Shown in pieces: positions 1 through 5,503 of a stretch of 13,773 nucleotides of DNA. This DNA is from Lysobacteraceae bacterium (GTDB lineage: Bacteria; Pseudomonadota; Gammaproteobacteria; Steroidobacterales; Steroidobacteraceae). Location of the stretch: assembly GCA_012516015.1 (NCBI GenBank), contig JAAYXG010000331.1:1-13773 (forward strand), written 5' to 3'. The notes under the pieces were generated by a model that was given only the letters and a program-made list of their open reading frames with translations, was not told the DNA's origin and ran no database searches. Both the position numbers and the translations under genes were made by a program. Each line of letters opens with the position of its first letter. Within the stretch, counting starts at the first letter, position 1.

Positions 1-45
1 CAAGAGCTAGAGCGCTTTTTCTTGGCGGGCGCGCTCGCGCGGCGT

Positions 46-402
46 TCAGCTCGCCGGCTCCCGAACCTCCATTGCATCCTTGACCCGTCTCACGCCGGGC
101 ACGTCGCGGGCCAGTTGCAGCGCCCGTGAGCGAGTGTTGTCGTCCTCGACGAATCCGCTGAGTTGCACGACGCCCTTGAACGTCTCGACGTCGATCTGGT
201 GTGCCTTCGTGACGGGATCTTCTGTCAGCGCGGCCTTCACCTTAGCCGTGACGACGCCGTCCTTGATGGCTTCTCCGGCAGGCTGCTGCTTCGGAACCGA
301 TGTGCACGCCGCGAGCGCGCCGCCCAATACGGCGGCGAGCAGCCAAGCCACTTTCGTGGCGGCCGTCCTCATCGCGGCCGCCTTGTTCGCGGTGTGCGCC
401 AT
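46..402 (-). CDS. BON-domain lipoprotein
   Basis: A 118-residue envelope lipoprotein with one BON domain. BON domains, as in OsmY and related proteins, are thought to bind phospholipid or stabilise the envelope under stress. Residues about 11-33 form a signal peptide ending in the lipobox L30-A-A-C33. The BON domain spans about 46-115, with the typical core 'VQLSGFVED' followed by a helix and 'VPGVRRVKDAMEV'. I chose the ATG at 402 because GAGGA sits 8 nt upstream; an internal ATG at 372 would also leave an intact lipoprotein signal, and longer upstream reading would run into the neighbouring gene. It lies 11 nt downstream of the coiled-coil lipoprotein gene on the same strand, so the two are probably co-transcribed from the promoter near 972-947. 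A membrane anchor facing the periplasm is inferred; the exact role is unknown. Confidence 0.88.
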   Translation of the reverse strand: MAHTANKAAAMRTAATKVAWLLAAVLGGALAACTSVPKQQPAGEAIKDGVVTAKVKAALTEDPVTKAHQIDVETFKGVVQLSGFVEDDNTRSRALQLARDVPGVRRVKDAMEVREPAS

Positions 403-413
403 CGAATGATTCC

Positions 414-836
414 TCAGCCCGTCCCATCGCGCCGCATGTCGGCGTTGCGTTTCGCTCGTTCGAGATCCTGATCGGCGCGCTCTTTGCAGTCTTCCTGCGC
501 CGCTCCGGTCAATGCTTCGCATTTCTCGATCGCCACGCGATGCGTTGCTTCGGCTTGCGCCACGCTGATCTTGTGCTCGCCTTCAGCCTGAGTCTCGCTT
601 GCCTCTTGCGCTGCGTCAGCCACGGCATCGCTGTCGCCTTCCTGCTGCGCCTCCATCACGTCTTGCTGCGCTTCTGCCATCTGATCTTGCGCTTCCGCCT
701 GCGCGTCGGCGAGCTCGCGCTGCGCCTCGGCCTGCGCATCTGCGATGTCGCTTTGAGCCTGTTGCGGCGATTCGGCCTGGTTGCAGCCGACCGCGAGCGC
801 GGCGGCGGCGAGTATCCACAATACATGAGTCTTCAT
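414..836 (-). CDS. Ala/Gln-rich coiled-coil lipoprotein
   Basis: A 140-residue predicted lipoprotein of unknown function. The signal peptide (residues 1-17) ends at an A-V-G-C18 lipobox. Residues 30-65 are built from 11-residue units; the block ADAQAEAQ recurs exactly at 32-39 and 43-50, with a decayed third unit after it. This predicts a long amphipathic helix or coiled coil rather than a globular fold. Near the C-terminus, Cys106 and Cys117 sit in a C-E-A-L-x-G-x-A-x4-C arrangement that could form a disulfide in the periplasm. The ATG at 836 has AGGA 7 nt upstream; reading further upstream would enter the promoter region. It is the first gene of a two-gene unit with the BON lipoprotein. Lpp-like or cell-wall-spacing roles are possible but not shown. 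Confidence 0.82.
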   Translation of the reverse strand: MKTHVLWILAAAALAVGCNQAESPQQAQSDIADAQAEAQRELADAQAEAQDQMAEAQQDVMEAQQEGDSDAVADAAQEASETQAEGEHKISVAQAEATHRVAIEKCEALTGAAQEDCKERADQDLERAKRNADMRRDGTG

Positions 837-946
837 GCGCCTGTCCTCTTGTCCTGCTTTCGAGTGCTGGTTTCGCTGCTCGCCGGTTGGCTCGATCGCG
901 GCCGCCTTGGCCAACGGACAGAGTGCGCTGCGAGCGTCGTGTCGGG

Positions 947-972
947 AACGTGCCGATAAAACCCAAGGTTCC
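947..972 (-). promoter_or_regulatory. ECF-sigma-like promoter for the lipoprotein pair
   Basis: Read on the minus strand, GGAAC (972-968) is followed after exactly 17 nt by CGTT (950-947). GGAAC-N16/17-CGTT is a known -35/-10 pattern for ECF sigma factors of the EcfG/SigE kind. It would start transcription near 940, giving a leader of about 100 nt before the ATG at 836. The same bases form a 9-bp inverted repeat (GTCGGGAAC at 941-949, GTTCCCGAC at 968-976), so an operator is an alternative reading. Confidence 0.5.
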
Positions 973-1020
973 CGACCGAGCTCCCGTCGCTAGAGGCGCT
1001 TTGCGGCCAACGCTGACTGC

Positions 1021-1046
1021 GGAACCTGAATTTACCCGCACACGTT
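1021..1046 (+). promoter_or_regulatory. ECF-sigma-like promoter for the sensor kinase
   Basis: GGAAC (1021-1025), a 17-nt spacer, then CGTT (1043-1046). This has the same architecture and spacing as the minus-strand site at 972-947. The predicted transcript start, near 1053, leaves a short leader of about 23 nt before the kinase ATG at 1076. No good sigma70 -10/-35 pair was seen in the same stretch. Confidence 0.5.
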
Positions 1047-1075
1047 AGTTTGATTCCCGTAACCGGCATGTTCCG

Positions 1076-2545
1076 ATGTCCGAACGCTCTGAAGCGCTGC
1101 TCCTCAACGACGACGCGTTCGCTCCGCCTACGACGATTCCGGTTGCCGCAGACGTGCGCGTGCCGCTGCACGTCGTCGCCGTCATCTTCGTATCCATCGC
1201 GCTGCTCGTCGTGAATGCGTCGCTTCTGATCATCAACACCGGGCAGGCGATGGACTCGAACGCGCACTACGCCCGTTCGTACGAGATCAAGCGCGCGCTC
1301 AGCACGTTTCAATCCGTGATCACGACAGCCGAATCGGGCCAGCGGGGATACTTGCTCACCGGCGATACCGAGTACTTGACACCGTACTATCGCGCCATGC
1401 GCGGCTGGCGCGTGGAGCTCGACCGGCTGGCGAACCTCACCGCCGACAACCCGGAACGACAGAAGGACATCGCGGAGCTCGAGCGCTTCACGGCGGCGGC
1501 GATCGGACGACTCGAGCAGACGATCGAGCGCAGCCCCCGCCCGGGGCCGAGCGGCAATGCGGACCTCGTTGGCACGGATCGCGCCACCCAGACGATGGAT
1601 CGCGTGCGCAGCATCGTGGATCGGCTCATCGTCGAGGAGAACGCGCGGATCGACGCGCTCGGCAAAGCCGTGCTGCGCGACGTCTGGATCACGCTCGGCG
1701 TTGCTTTGCTGACGACGGTCGTGACCGTTGCGGTGCTGATCGGTCTTCACAAGCTGCTGCAGCGGTACGTCGCGGCGCGTGCACGCGCCGAGGGCGCCTT
1801 GCTCGAGGCGAATCAGCACCTGAATCATCTCGTCGAGCAGCGTACGGCGGAACTGACGGAGCTGTCGCAGCACTTGATCCGCGTCTCGGAAGAGGAGAAG
1901 GCGAAGATCGCGCGCGAGCTGCACGACACGTTCGGCAGCAATCTCACCGCCATCAACATGGACCTCAACTGGATACAGCGGCGGATACCGGAGGACGCGC
2001 GGGAGGTGCGCGAGCGACTGCAGCGCGTGCTGCAGATGCTGGCGGAAACGGTCGAGCTCAAGCACGAAGTGATCGAAGGATTGCGCCCGAGTCAGTTGGA
2101 CAACCTCGGGCTGTCGTTCGCGATCAAGTCCCACTGTCGCGAATTCTCGCGGCGCACCGGCTTGTCGTGCGACGTGGAGGTCGACGAGGACTTCGACGAC
2201 ATGGATCCGGCCTGGTCCATCGCGCTCTATCGCATCGTGCAAGAGGCACTCACGAACATCACGAAGCATGCTCACGCGAGTCGCGTCCACATCGCGCTTC
2301 GACGAGAGCCGTCCGGTATTCGCCTGCGGGTGGTCGATGACGGCGTGGGATTGGCGGAGGGTGCGACGGCGAAACCGAAATCGCACGGTATCGTGGGCAT
2401 GCGCGAACGCATGCGCCAGCTCGGCGGCAAGTTCACGATCGCACCGGGACCGGGGAACAAGGGCACGCTCGTGGAAGCTTTCATTCCGAGCGATTCTGAA
2501 AACGCGTCGCAGGACGTAGGAAACATCTTACGCACGGTGAGCTGA
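1076..2545 (+). CDS. CHASE3-domain sensor histidine kinase (NarL-type, HisKA_3)
   Basis: A 489-residue membrane histidine kinase. TM1 lies at about 31-54. A periplasmic CHASE3-like helical sensor follows at about 57-200 ('ESGQRGYLLTGD' is typical), then TM2 at about 203-225. A short coiled coil (230-265) leads into the HisKA_3 dimerisation domain, whose phospho-acceptor is His283 in 'ARELHDTFGSNL'. The ATPase domain shows the N box (Asn394 in 'EALTNITKHAHA'), the G1 box 'DDGVGL' (421-426) and the G2 region 'HGIVGMRERM' (438-447). All key catalytic residues are present, so it should be an active kinase. Its natural partner is the NarL-type regulator at 2968-3657. The ATG at 1076 has a poor Shine-Dalgarno sequence but sits just upstream of TM1. 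The CHASE3 ligand is unknown. A separate promoter for the downstream genes lies in the 87-nt gap after the stop. Confidence 0.93.
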   Translation: MSERSEALLLNDDAFAPPTTIPVAADVRVPLHVVAVIFVSIALLVVNASLLIINTGQAMDSNAHYARSYEIKRALSTFQSVITTAESGQRGYLLTGDTEYLTPYYRAMRGWRVELDRLANLTADNPERQKDIAELERFTAAAIGRLEQTIERSPRPGPSGNADLVGTDRATQTMDRVRSIVDRLIVEENARIDALGKAVLRDVWITLGVALLTTVVTVAVLIGLHKLLQRYVAARARAEGALLEANQHLNHLVEQRTAELTELSQHLIRVSEEEKAKIARELHDTFGSNLTAINMDLNWIQRRIPEDAREVRERLQRVLQMLAETVELKHEVIEGLRPSQLDNLGLSFAIKSHCREFSRRTGLSCDVEVDEDFDDMDPAWSIALYRIVQEALTNITKHAHASRVHIALRREPSGIRLRVVDDGVGLAEGATAKPKSHGIVGMRERMRQLGGKFTIAPGPGNKGTLVEAFIPSDSENASQDVGNILRTVS

Positions 2546-2562
2546 AAACATCGGCGATTGAG

Positions 2563-2589
2563 GGAACTTTTGACCCGTGTTACGTCGTT
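2563..2589 (+). promoter_or_regulatory. ECF-sigma-like promoter upstream of the Fis-type gene
   Basis: GGGAACTTTT (2562-2571) is a textbook ECF -35 element. CGTC follows at 2583-2586 (spacer 15) and CGTT at 2586-2589 (spacer 18), so the exact -10 is ambiguous. The site lies between the kinase stop (2545) and the ATG at 2633. It suggests that the Fis/response-regulator pair can be transcribed separately from the kinase, by a sigma factor related to the one proposed at 1021-1046. Confidence 0.45.
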
Positions 2590-2632
2590 GTCTCGTGGAC
2601 GCATGTAAAGATGACCGGCAGGAGCACTCGCT

Positions 2633-2968
2633 ATGGAGAACCCAATGACCGACAGTGCGCACAGTGCAGAAGCCCGTTCCTCGTTCGTGTCGCACACGGC
2701 CCAAGAGAAGGGCGAGATTCGCGCGCTGCGCATTCCCGTGGGAACGAATCTCGCCGATGTTGAACGATGGATGATCTACGCAACGCTGCAGAAATGTGGA
2801 GGAAACAAGACTCGTGCAGCGGCGTTACTCGGGGTAAGTCTGAAGACCCTGTACAACCGCCTGAACGCATATCGCGCGCAGGGTGTGGTCATGGACGAGG
2901 GGTTGCCCGTCGATCATGGCATTCAGGTCACGGGCATGCACGGTGAACTCACTGAGGTACCCGAGTAA
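2633..2968 (+). CDS. Stand-alone Fis-type helix-turn-helix protein
   Basis: A 111-residue protein whose central part is a Fis/HTH_8 DNA-binding domain. Residues about 40-83 run 'ADVERWMIYATLQKCGGNKTR', 'AAALLGVSLKTLYNRLNAY'-like (quoted in two parts), matching the C-terminal HTH of NtrC-family activators. There is no AAA+ domain and no receiver, so it cannot act as a sigma54 activator by itself. The N-terminal 35 residues and the C-terminal 28 residues look disordered and are not recognised. The ATG at 2633 has AGGAG 8 nt upstream, better than the ATG at 2645. Its stop codon overlaps the next start as TAATG, so translation with the NarL-type regulator is probably coupled. It may be a nucleoid-type or co-regulatory DNA-binding protein for the same signalling circuit; this role is inferred from context. 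Confidence 0.87.
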   Translation: MENPMTDSAHSAEARSSFVSHTAQEKGEIRALRIPVGTNLADVERWMIYATLQKCGGNKTRAAALLGVSLKTLYNRLNAYRAQGVVMDEGLPVDHGIQVTGMHGELTEVPE

Positions 2969-3657
2969 TGCTCGAAGTAAGAGAGAACGAAGGACCGGAG
3001 AACATCCCCGCGACCCAAACGCCGATTCGGGTGCTCATCGTCGACGATCACGCGATCCTACGGGCGGGGGTGCGCGAGATGTTGAGCGATGAGCCAGACC
3101 TGGAAGTCGTCGGCGAAGCGGGTTCGGCCGAAGAAGCGTTGCAGCAGTTGCACGACGGCCTCCAAGTCGACGTCGTGGTGCTCGACATCACGCTGCCAGG
3201 GCAAAGCGGCATCGACTTGCTCAAGACGCTGCGACGCGAACGCCCGGAGCTCGCGATCCTCGTATTGAGCATGCATCCGGAGCGCAGCTTCGCAGTGCGT
3301 TTGATGCGAGCCGGCGCGAATGGCTACGTGCCGAAGATGATCGTGCCCGAGGAGCTCGTCAAAGCTGTGCGGGCCGTCGGCACCGGACGGCGCTACATCA
3401 CGCCTCTCGTGGCGGAGTTGCTCGCATCCGAGTGCGCCGCGGACGAAGAGGGGCCGTTGCACAATCGCTTGTCCGAACGCGAGCTGCAGGTGTTCACGCG
3501 CATCGCGCGCGGCGTCTCGCCCGCGGTCATGGCGAACGAATTGGGGCTCAGCGTCAAGACCGTCAGCACCTACCGTGCCCGGATACTCGAGAAGATGGGA
3601 ATGCGCAGCAACGCCGAGATCGCGGCGTACGCCGTGCGCAACCAGCTGGTCGAGTGA
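2968..3657 (+). CDS. NarL/FixJ-family response regulator (LuxR-type HTH)
   Basis: A 229-residue two-component transcription regulator. The receiver domain (about 20-137) has the acidic pair Asp26-Asp27, phospho-acceptor Asp73 in 'VVVLDITLPG', the switch residue Ser101 and conserved Lys123 in 'GYVPK'. A LuxR/GerE HTH occupies about 165-228 ('LSERELQVFTRIARG', 'ELGLSVKTVSTYRARILEKM'). HisKA_3 kinases such as the one at 1076-2545 normally phosphorylate this class, so the two are very likely cognate. The ATG overlaps the stop of the Fis-type gene, with GAGGT about 9 nt upstream inside that gene. Its targets are unknown; the neighbouring envelope genes are reasonable candidates. Confidence 0.94.
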   Translation: MLEVRENEGPENIPATQTPIRVLIVDDHAILRAGVREMLSDEPDLEVVGEAGSAEEALQQLHDGLQVDVVVLDITLPGQSGIDLLKTLRRERPELAILVLSMHPERSFAVRLMRAGANGYVPKMIVPEELVKAVRAVGTGRRYITPLVAELLASECAADEEGPLHNRLSERELQVFTRIARGVSPAVMANELGLSVKTVSTYRARILEKMGMRSNAEIAAYAVRNQLVE

Positions 3658-3690
3658 GCCTCGCACGCTCGAGGCGGGTCTTCGCGCTGT

Positions 3691-4080
3691 ATGCAACGCG
3701 CTGAGCTGACCGTATTCATCGTTGAGGATTCGCCTGCAGTCATGGAGCGATTGGTCGAAGCGGTAGGGGACGTCCCTAACGCCCGCGTGGTCGGTAGCGC
3801 GGAGGCGGTGGCCGGGGCGCTGGAAGGCGTACGCGCCCAGCAGCCGCGCGTGTTGATTTTGGATGTTCAGCTGCGCGACGGGAGCGGTTTTCGCTTGCTC
3901 AAGCGGATGCGTGCCGAAGGGGTATGCAGGCCGGAAACCATCATCATCGTCACGAACTACCCGAACGACGACTACCGAAACGCGAGCCGCGACTGCGGCG
4001 TCGATCACTTCTTCGATAAGGGCGCCGAGTTCCACAAAGTCAGGGAGGTGCTGCTGCGCCTGGGCGAGGCGGCCGCATAA
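3691..4080 (+). CDS. Single-domain CheY-like response regulator
   Basis: A 129-residue protein consisting only of a receiver domain. It shows the acidic pair Glu12-Asp13, phospho-acceptor Asp58 in 'VLILDVQLRDG', Thr88 and Lys110, so phosphorylation chemistry should be intact. With no output domain it could act through protein contact, as a phosphate sink for the nearby kinase, or as a relay component. It starts 33 nt after the stop of the NarL-type regulator and is probably in the same transcript. The ATG at 3691 has only a distant GAGGCGGG (3671-3678) as a ribosome-binding candidate, so translation may be weak or coupled. No flagellar or chemotaxis genes are nearby, which argues against a motility role. 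Confidence 0.9.
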   Translation: MQRAELTVFIVEDSPAVMERLVEAVGDVPNARVVGSAEAVAGALEGVRAQQPRVLILDVQLRDGSGFRLLKRMRAEGVCRPETIIIVTNYPNDDYRNASRDCGVDHFFDKGAEFHKVREVLLRLGEAAA

Positions 4081-4145
4081 ATTTTTCCGACCGTAGGGAT
4101 CCAAATGCCGATCTCGAGCGTTACGGCTCCCGGATCAACGTACAC

Positions 4146-4265
4146 TGCATAGCTCGTCCCATGGACCTCCCCAGGACGATGGGGGCACCCGCTGAGAACC
4201 CATCGGACACCATGAAAGACGGCTATGCACTTGGGGCCGTACTGAAGGGTACGGCCCTTTTTTTT
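4146..4265 (+). ncRNA. Candidate structured RNA or transcription attenuator
   Basis: Three helices can be drawn by eye. P1 is TGCATAGC (4146-4153) with GCTATGCA (4222-4229), eight perfect pairs. P2 is CGTCC (4155-4159) with GGACG (4174-4178). P3 is ATGGG (4179-4183) with CCCAT (4199-4203). Together they make a three-way junction followed directly by the intrinsic terminator at 4234-4265. The P2 loop and 3' strand, CCCCAGG (4169-4175), can instead pair with CTTGGGG (4230-4236), which would break the terminator stem. No clear promoter or Shine-Dalgarno sequence is visible between the terminator and the SemiSWEET ATG at 4335, which fits a leader with conditional read-through. A weak -10 (TACACT, 4141-4146) overlaps P1. 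It does not match a riboswitch class I recognise. It could equally be a small RNA, or simply the 3' end of the signalling operon. Confidence 0.4.
4234..4265 (+). terminator. Strong intrinsic terminator
   Basis: A perfect 9-bp GC-rich stem, GGGCCGTAC (4234-4242) with GTACGGCCC (4249-4257), has a 6-nt loop and is followed at once by eight T residues (4258-4265). It ends either the signalling operon or a separate short transcript starting after 4080. Confidence 0.88.
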
Positions 4266-4334
4266 GCGCCAGCCCTCGGATCTGCTGACGAGGCTGCGGG
4301 GCGGGGGAGCGCCCATAGCTGCTCAAGTTCGACC

Positions 4335-4598
4335 ATGCACCCCGACATCATCGGCTGGCTCAGTTCGGCCATCCTGCTCGCGACGCTCGTCCGGCAAGTT
4401 CTCAGGCAGTGGCGCGAACGCGCCACGGAGGGCGTTTCCAAATGGCTATTCATCGGCCAGTTGACCGCGTCGTCCGGATTCCTCCTCTACAGCTTCCTGT
4501 TGAACAATTGGGTGTTCGTTTTCACGAATGCGGCCTTACTCTTGACCGCAATCATCGGTCAGATGATTTATCAACGGAACGTTCGGGAACAAAACTGA
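4335..4598 (+). CDS. SemiSWEET/PQ-loop-like small membrane protein
   Basis: An 87-residue protein with three predicted transmembrane helices (about 5-22, 37-57 and 59-79), the size and topology of bacterial SemiSWEET sugar transporters, which work as homodimers. The family pattern is visible: a first helix ending in a PQ-type turn, 'W-(x)-EGVSKWLF' before helix 2, and 'FTNAALL' with Asn65 in helix 3. The PQ motif is altered: Arg20-Gln21 replaces Pro-Gln. I chose the ATG at 4335 because it places helix 1 next to the N-terminus as in the family; an in-frame ATG at 4161 would force the terminator hairpin into the coding region. No Shine-Dalgarno sequence is visible. Sugar transport is a family-level suggestion; the missing Pro weakens it. 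Confidence 0.75.
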   Translation: MHPDIIGWLSSAILLATLVRQVLRQWRERATEGVSKWLFIGQLTASSGFLLYSFLLNNWVFVFTNAALLLTAIIGQMIYQRNVREQN

Positions 4599-4609
4599 CA
4601 AGCGGCGTC
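4586..4609 (+). promoter_or_regulatory. ECF-sigma-like promoter upstream of the DUF4142 gene
   Basis: GGGAAC (4585-4590) lies in the last codons of the SemiSWEET-like gene, and CGTC follows at 4606-4609 after a 15-nt spacer. The predicted start near 4616 leaves a leader of about 37 nt before the ATG at 4653. It is the weakest of the four such sites here, because the -10 is CGTC rather than CGTT. Confidence 0.35.
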
Positions 4610-4652
4610 TTGCGTGAGTCATAGAGAGAGTTTCTCATGCAAGAGGTGCGCG

Positions 4653-5225
4653 ATGTCGTCAAGGAAACGTGTAGGTTTTATCTCCGTCATCTTCTCCGCC
4701 GCGCAAGTGTTTGCGCTCGGCGCCGTCGCCCAGACGATGCCGGGGGACACAACGCGCCAAGCTTCCGGCATGAAAGAGCTCACTCCGGAATCGTTCGTAT
4801 CGCAGGCGGCCGTGCTCAACAAAGCGGAGATCGAGCTGTCCCAGCTCGCCGGCAAGCACACGAAGAACGAGAAGACTCGTTTGTTTGCGGAACGCATGAT
4901 CAAGGATCACACGGCGGCGAGCGAGAAGCTCGCGAAGATCGCCCAAGAGCAGAATATCTCGATGCCTCAGTCGCTCGATGCCCAGCACCAAGCGACGAAG
5001 CAGAAACTCTCCTCGCTTCAGGGCGAGGCCTTCGACCGCGAGTATCGAAAGGAGATGGCCAAGGGCCACGACAAAGCCGTCGCGCTGTTCGAAGCGGCAT
5101 CGCAGAACGAGCAGATGCCCGAAGAGCTGCGTGATTTTGCAGCGTCCACCCTGCGCACGCTCGAGGATCATCAGGAGGATGCGCACGATATGTACGAGGA
5201 GGCGCAGCAGCGGGAAGGTGCTTGA
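4653..5225 (+). CDS. Secreted DUF4142 family protein
   Basis: A 190-residue exported protein of the DUF4142 family, predicted to be a ferritin-like four-helix bundle in the periplasm or outer envelope. A signal peptide covers residues 1-26 (probable cleavage A-V-A26/Q27). The mature part shows the family pattern: 'FVSQAAVLNKAEIELSQLA' (48-66), 'AERMIKDHTAASEKL' (79-93), 'FDREYRKEMAKGHDKAV' (127-143) and a C-terminal 'LEDHQEDAHDMYEEA'. The conserved histidines His86, His139 and His173 recall a metal-site arrangement, but binding is not demonstrated for the family. The ATG at 4653 is preferred because AGAGG sits 6 nt upstream and it starts directly with a signal peptide; the in-frame ATG at 4614 would add 13 residues. 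A terminator-like hairpin follows at 5260-5282. Family members are often seen beside stress and envelope genes, as here. Confidence 0.88.
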   Translation: MSSRKRVGFISVIFSAAQVFALGAVAQTMPGDTTRQASGMKELTPESFVSQAAVLNKAEIELSQLAGKHTKNEKTRLFAERMIKDHTAASEKLAKIAQEQNISMPQSLDAQHQATKQKLSSLQGEAFDREYRKEMAKGHDKAVALFEAASQNEQMPEELRDFAASTLRTLEDHQEDAHDMYEEAQQREGA

Positions 5226-5228
5226 GGC

Positions 5229-5359
5229 AGACGTGTGAGGTAGACGTGTGGACGGGTAGAGAGGGCGCCGGAGGCGCCCTCTTGTCGTGTGGACGTCAGA
5301 GTCGCAAAGCCATGTGTCTCCGACGTCCGCACCTTTCCCAGTAGACACGTCCACACGTC
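5229..5359. repeat. Short GACGTGT-type repeats, direct and inverted, around a hairpin
   Basis: The 8-mer AGACGTGT occurs at 5229-5236 and 5242-5249, followed by the variant GGACGGGT (5250-5257). GACGTGTGGACG (5243-5254) returns as an exact 12-bp inverted copy at 5348-5359. CGTGTGGACGT (5286-5296) is inverted at 5347-5357. The copies bracket the hairpin at 5260-5282. No coding potential was found in the 5226-5503 spacer. A further imperfect hairpin lies at 5381-5416. Confidence 0.7.
5260..5284 (+). terminator. Terminator-like hairpin after the DUF4142 gene
   Basis: A perfect 10-bp stem, AGAGGGCGCC (5260-5269) with GGCGCCCTCT (5273-5282), has a 3-nt loop (GGA). It lies 35 nt after the stop at 5225. 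The T tract is poor (TTG), so termination may be partial, or the hairpin may stabilise the 3' end. Confidence 0.55.
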
Positions 5360-5503
5360 CGCTCCGCGTGATGCAATTCACGATCGCGCCCTCATGCGCT
5401 CGTCGGCGCGTGATCGGTTGCTCATCCCGAGAAGATCCGGCTTCAATCGCGCTCATGACTTCCGCAAGATTTCCCTACAGGTTCGATTCGCATAGGGGGA
5501 GAG

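Noticed and set aside
1..45. The end of another gene or a terminator at the left edge
   Set aside because: GAGCGC (10-15) pairs with GCGCTC (31-36), but there is no T tract in the proper place, and too little sequence is present to assign a coding frame.
833..2386. A 517-residue open frame on the minus strand opposite the kinase gene
   Set aside because: It is antisense to a clearly conserved histidine kinase, has no recognisable domain and is rich in Arg/His as expected for a shadow frame in high-GC DNA.
4178..4204. A thiamine pyrophosphate riboswitch, suggested by GGGGGC...CTGAGA...ACCC
   Set aside because: The second half of the TPP aptamer (CCTGATCTGG...GCGTAGGGA type) is missing, and the downstream gene is not a thiamine gene.
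4090..4210. A CsrA/RsmA-binding small RNA, suggested by several GGA triplets
   Set aside because: Only about two of the GGA triplets could sit in hairpin loops, and the flanking bases are not close to the CsrA consensus; GGA is common in this base composition.
4081..4265. 6S RNA or SRP 4.5S RNA
   Set aside because: Neither the conserved SRP core (GGTCAGG...GGAAGGAAGC) nor the long interrupted 6S duplex is present.
4161..4334. An N-terminal extension of the SemiSWEET-like gene starting at the ATG at 4161
   Set aside because: It would translate through a perfect terminator hairpin and T tract and add 58 residues absent from the family.
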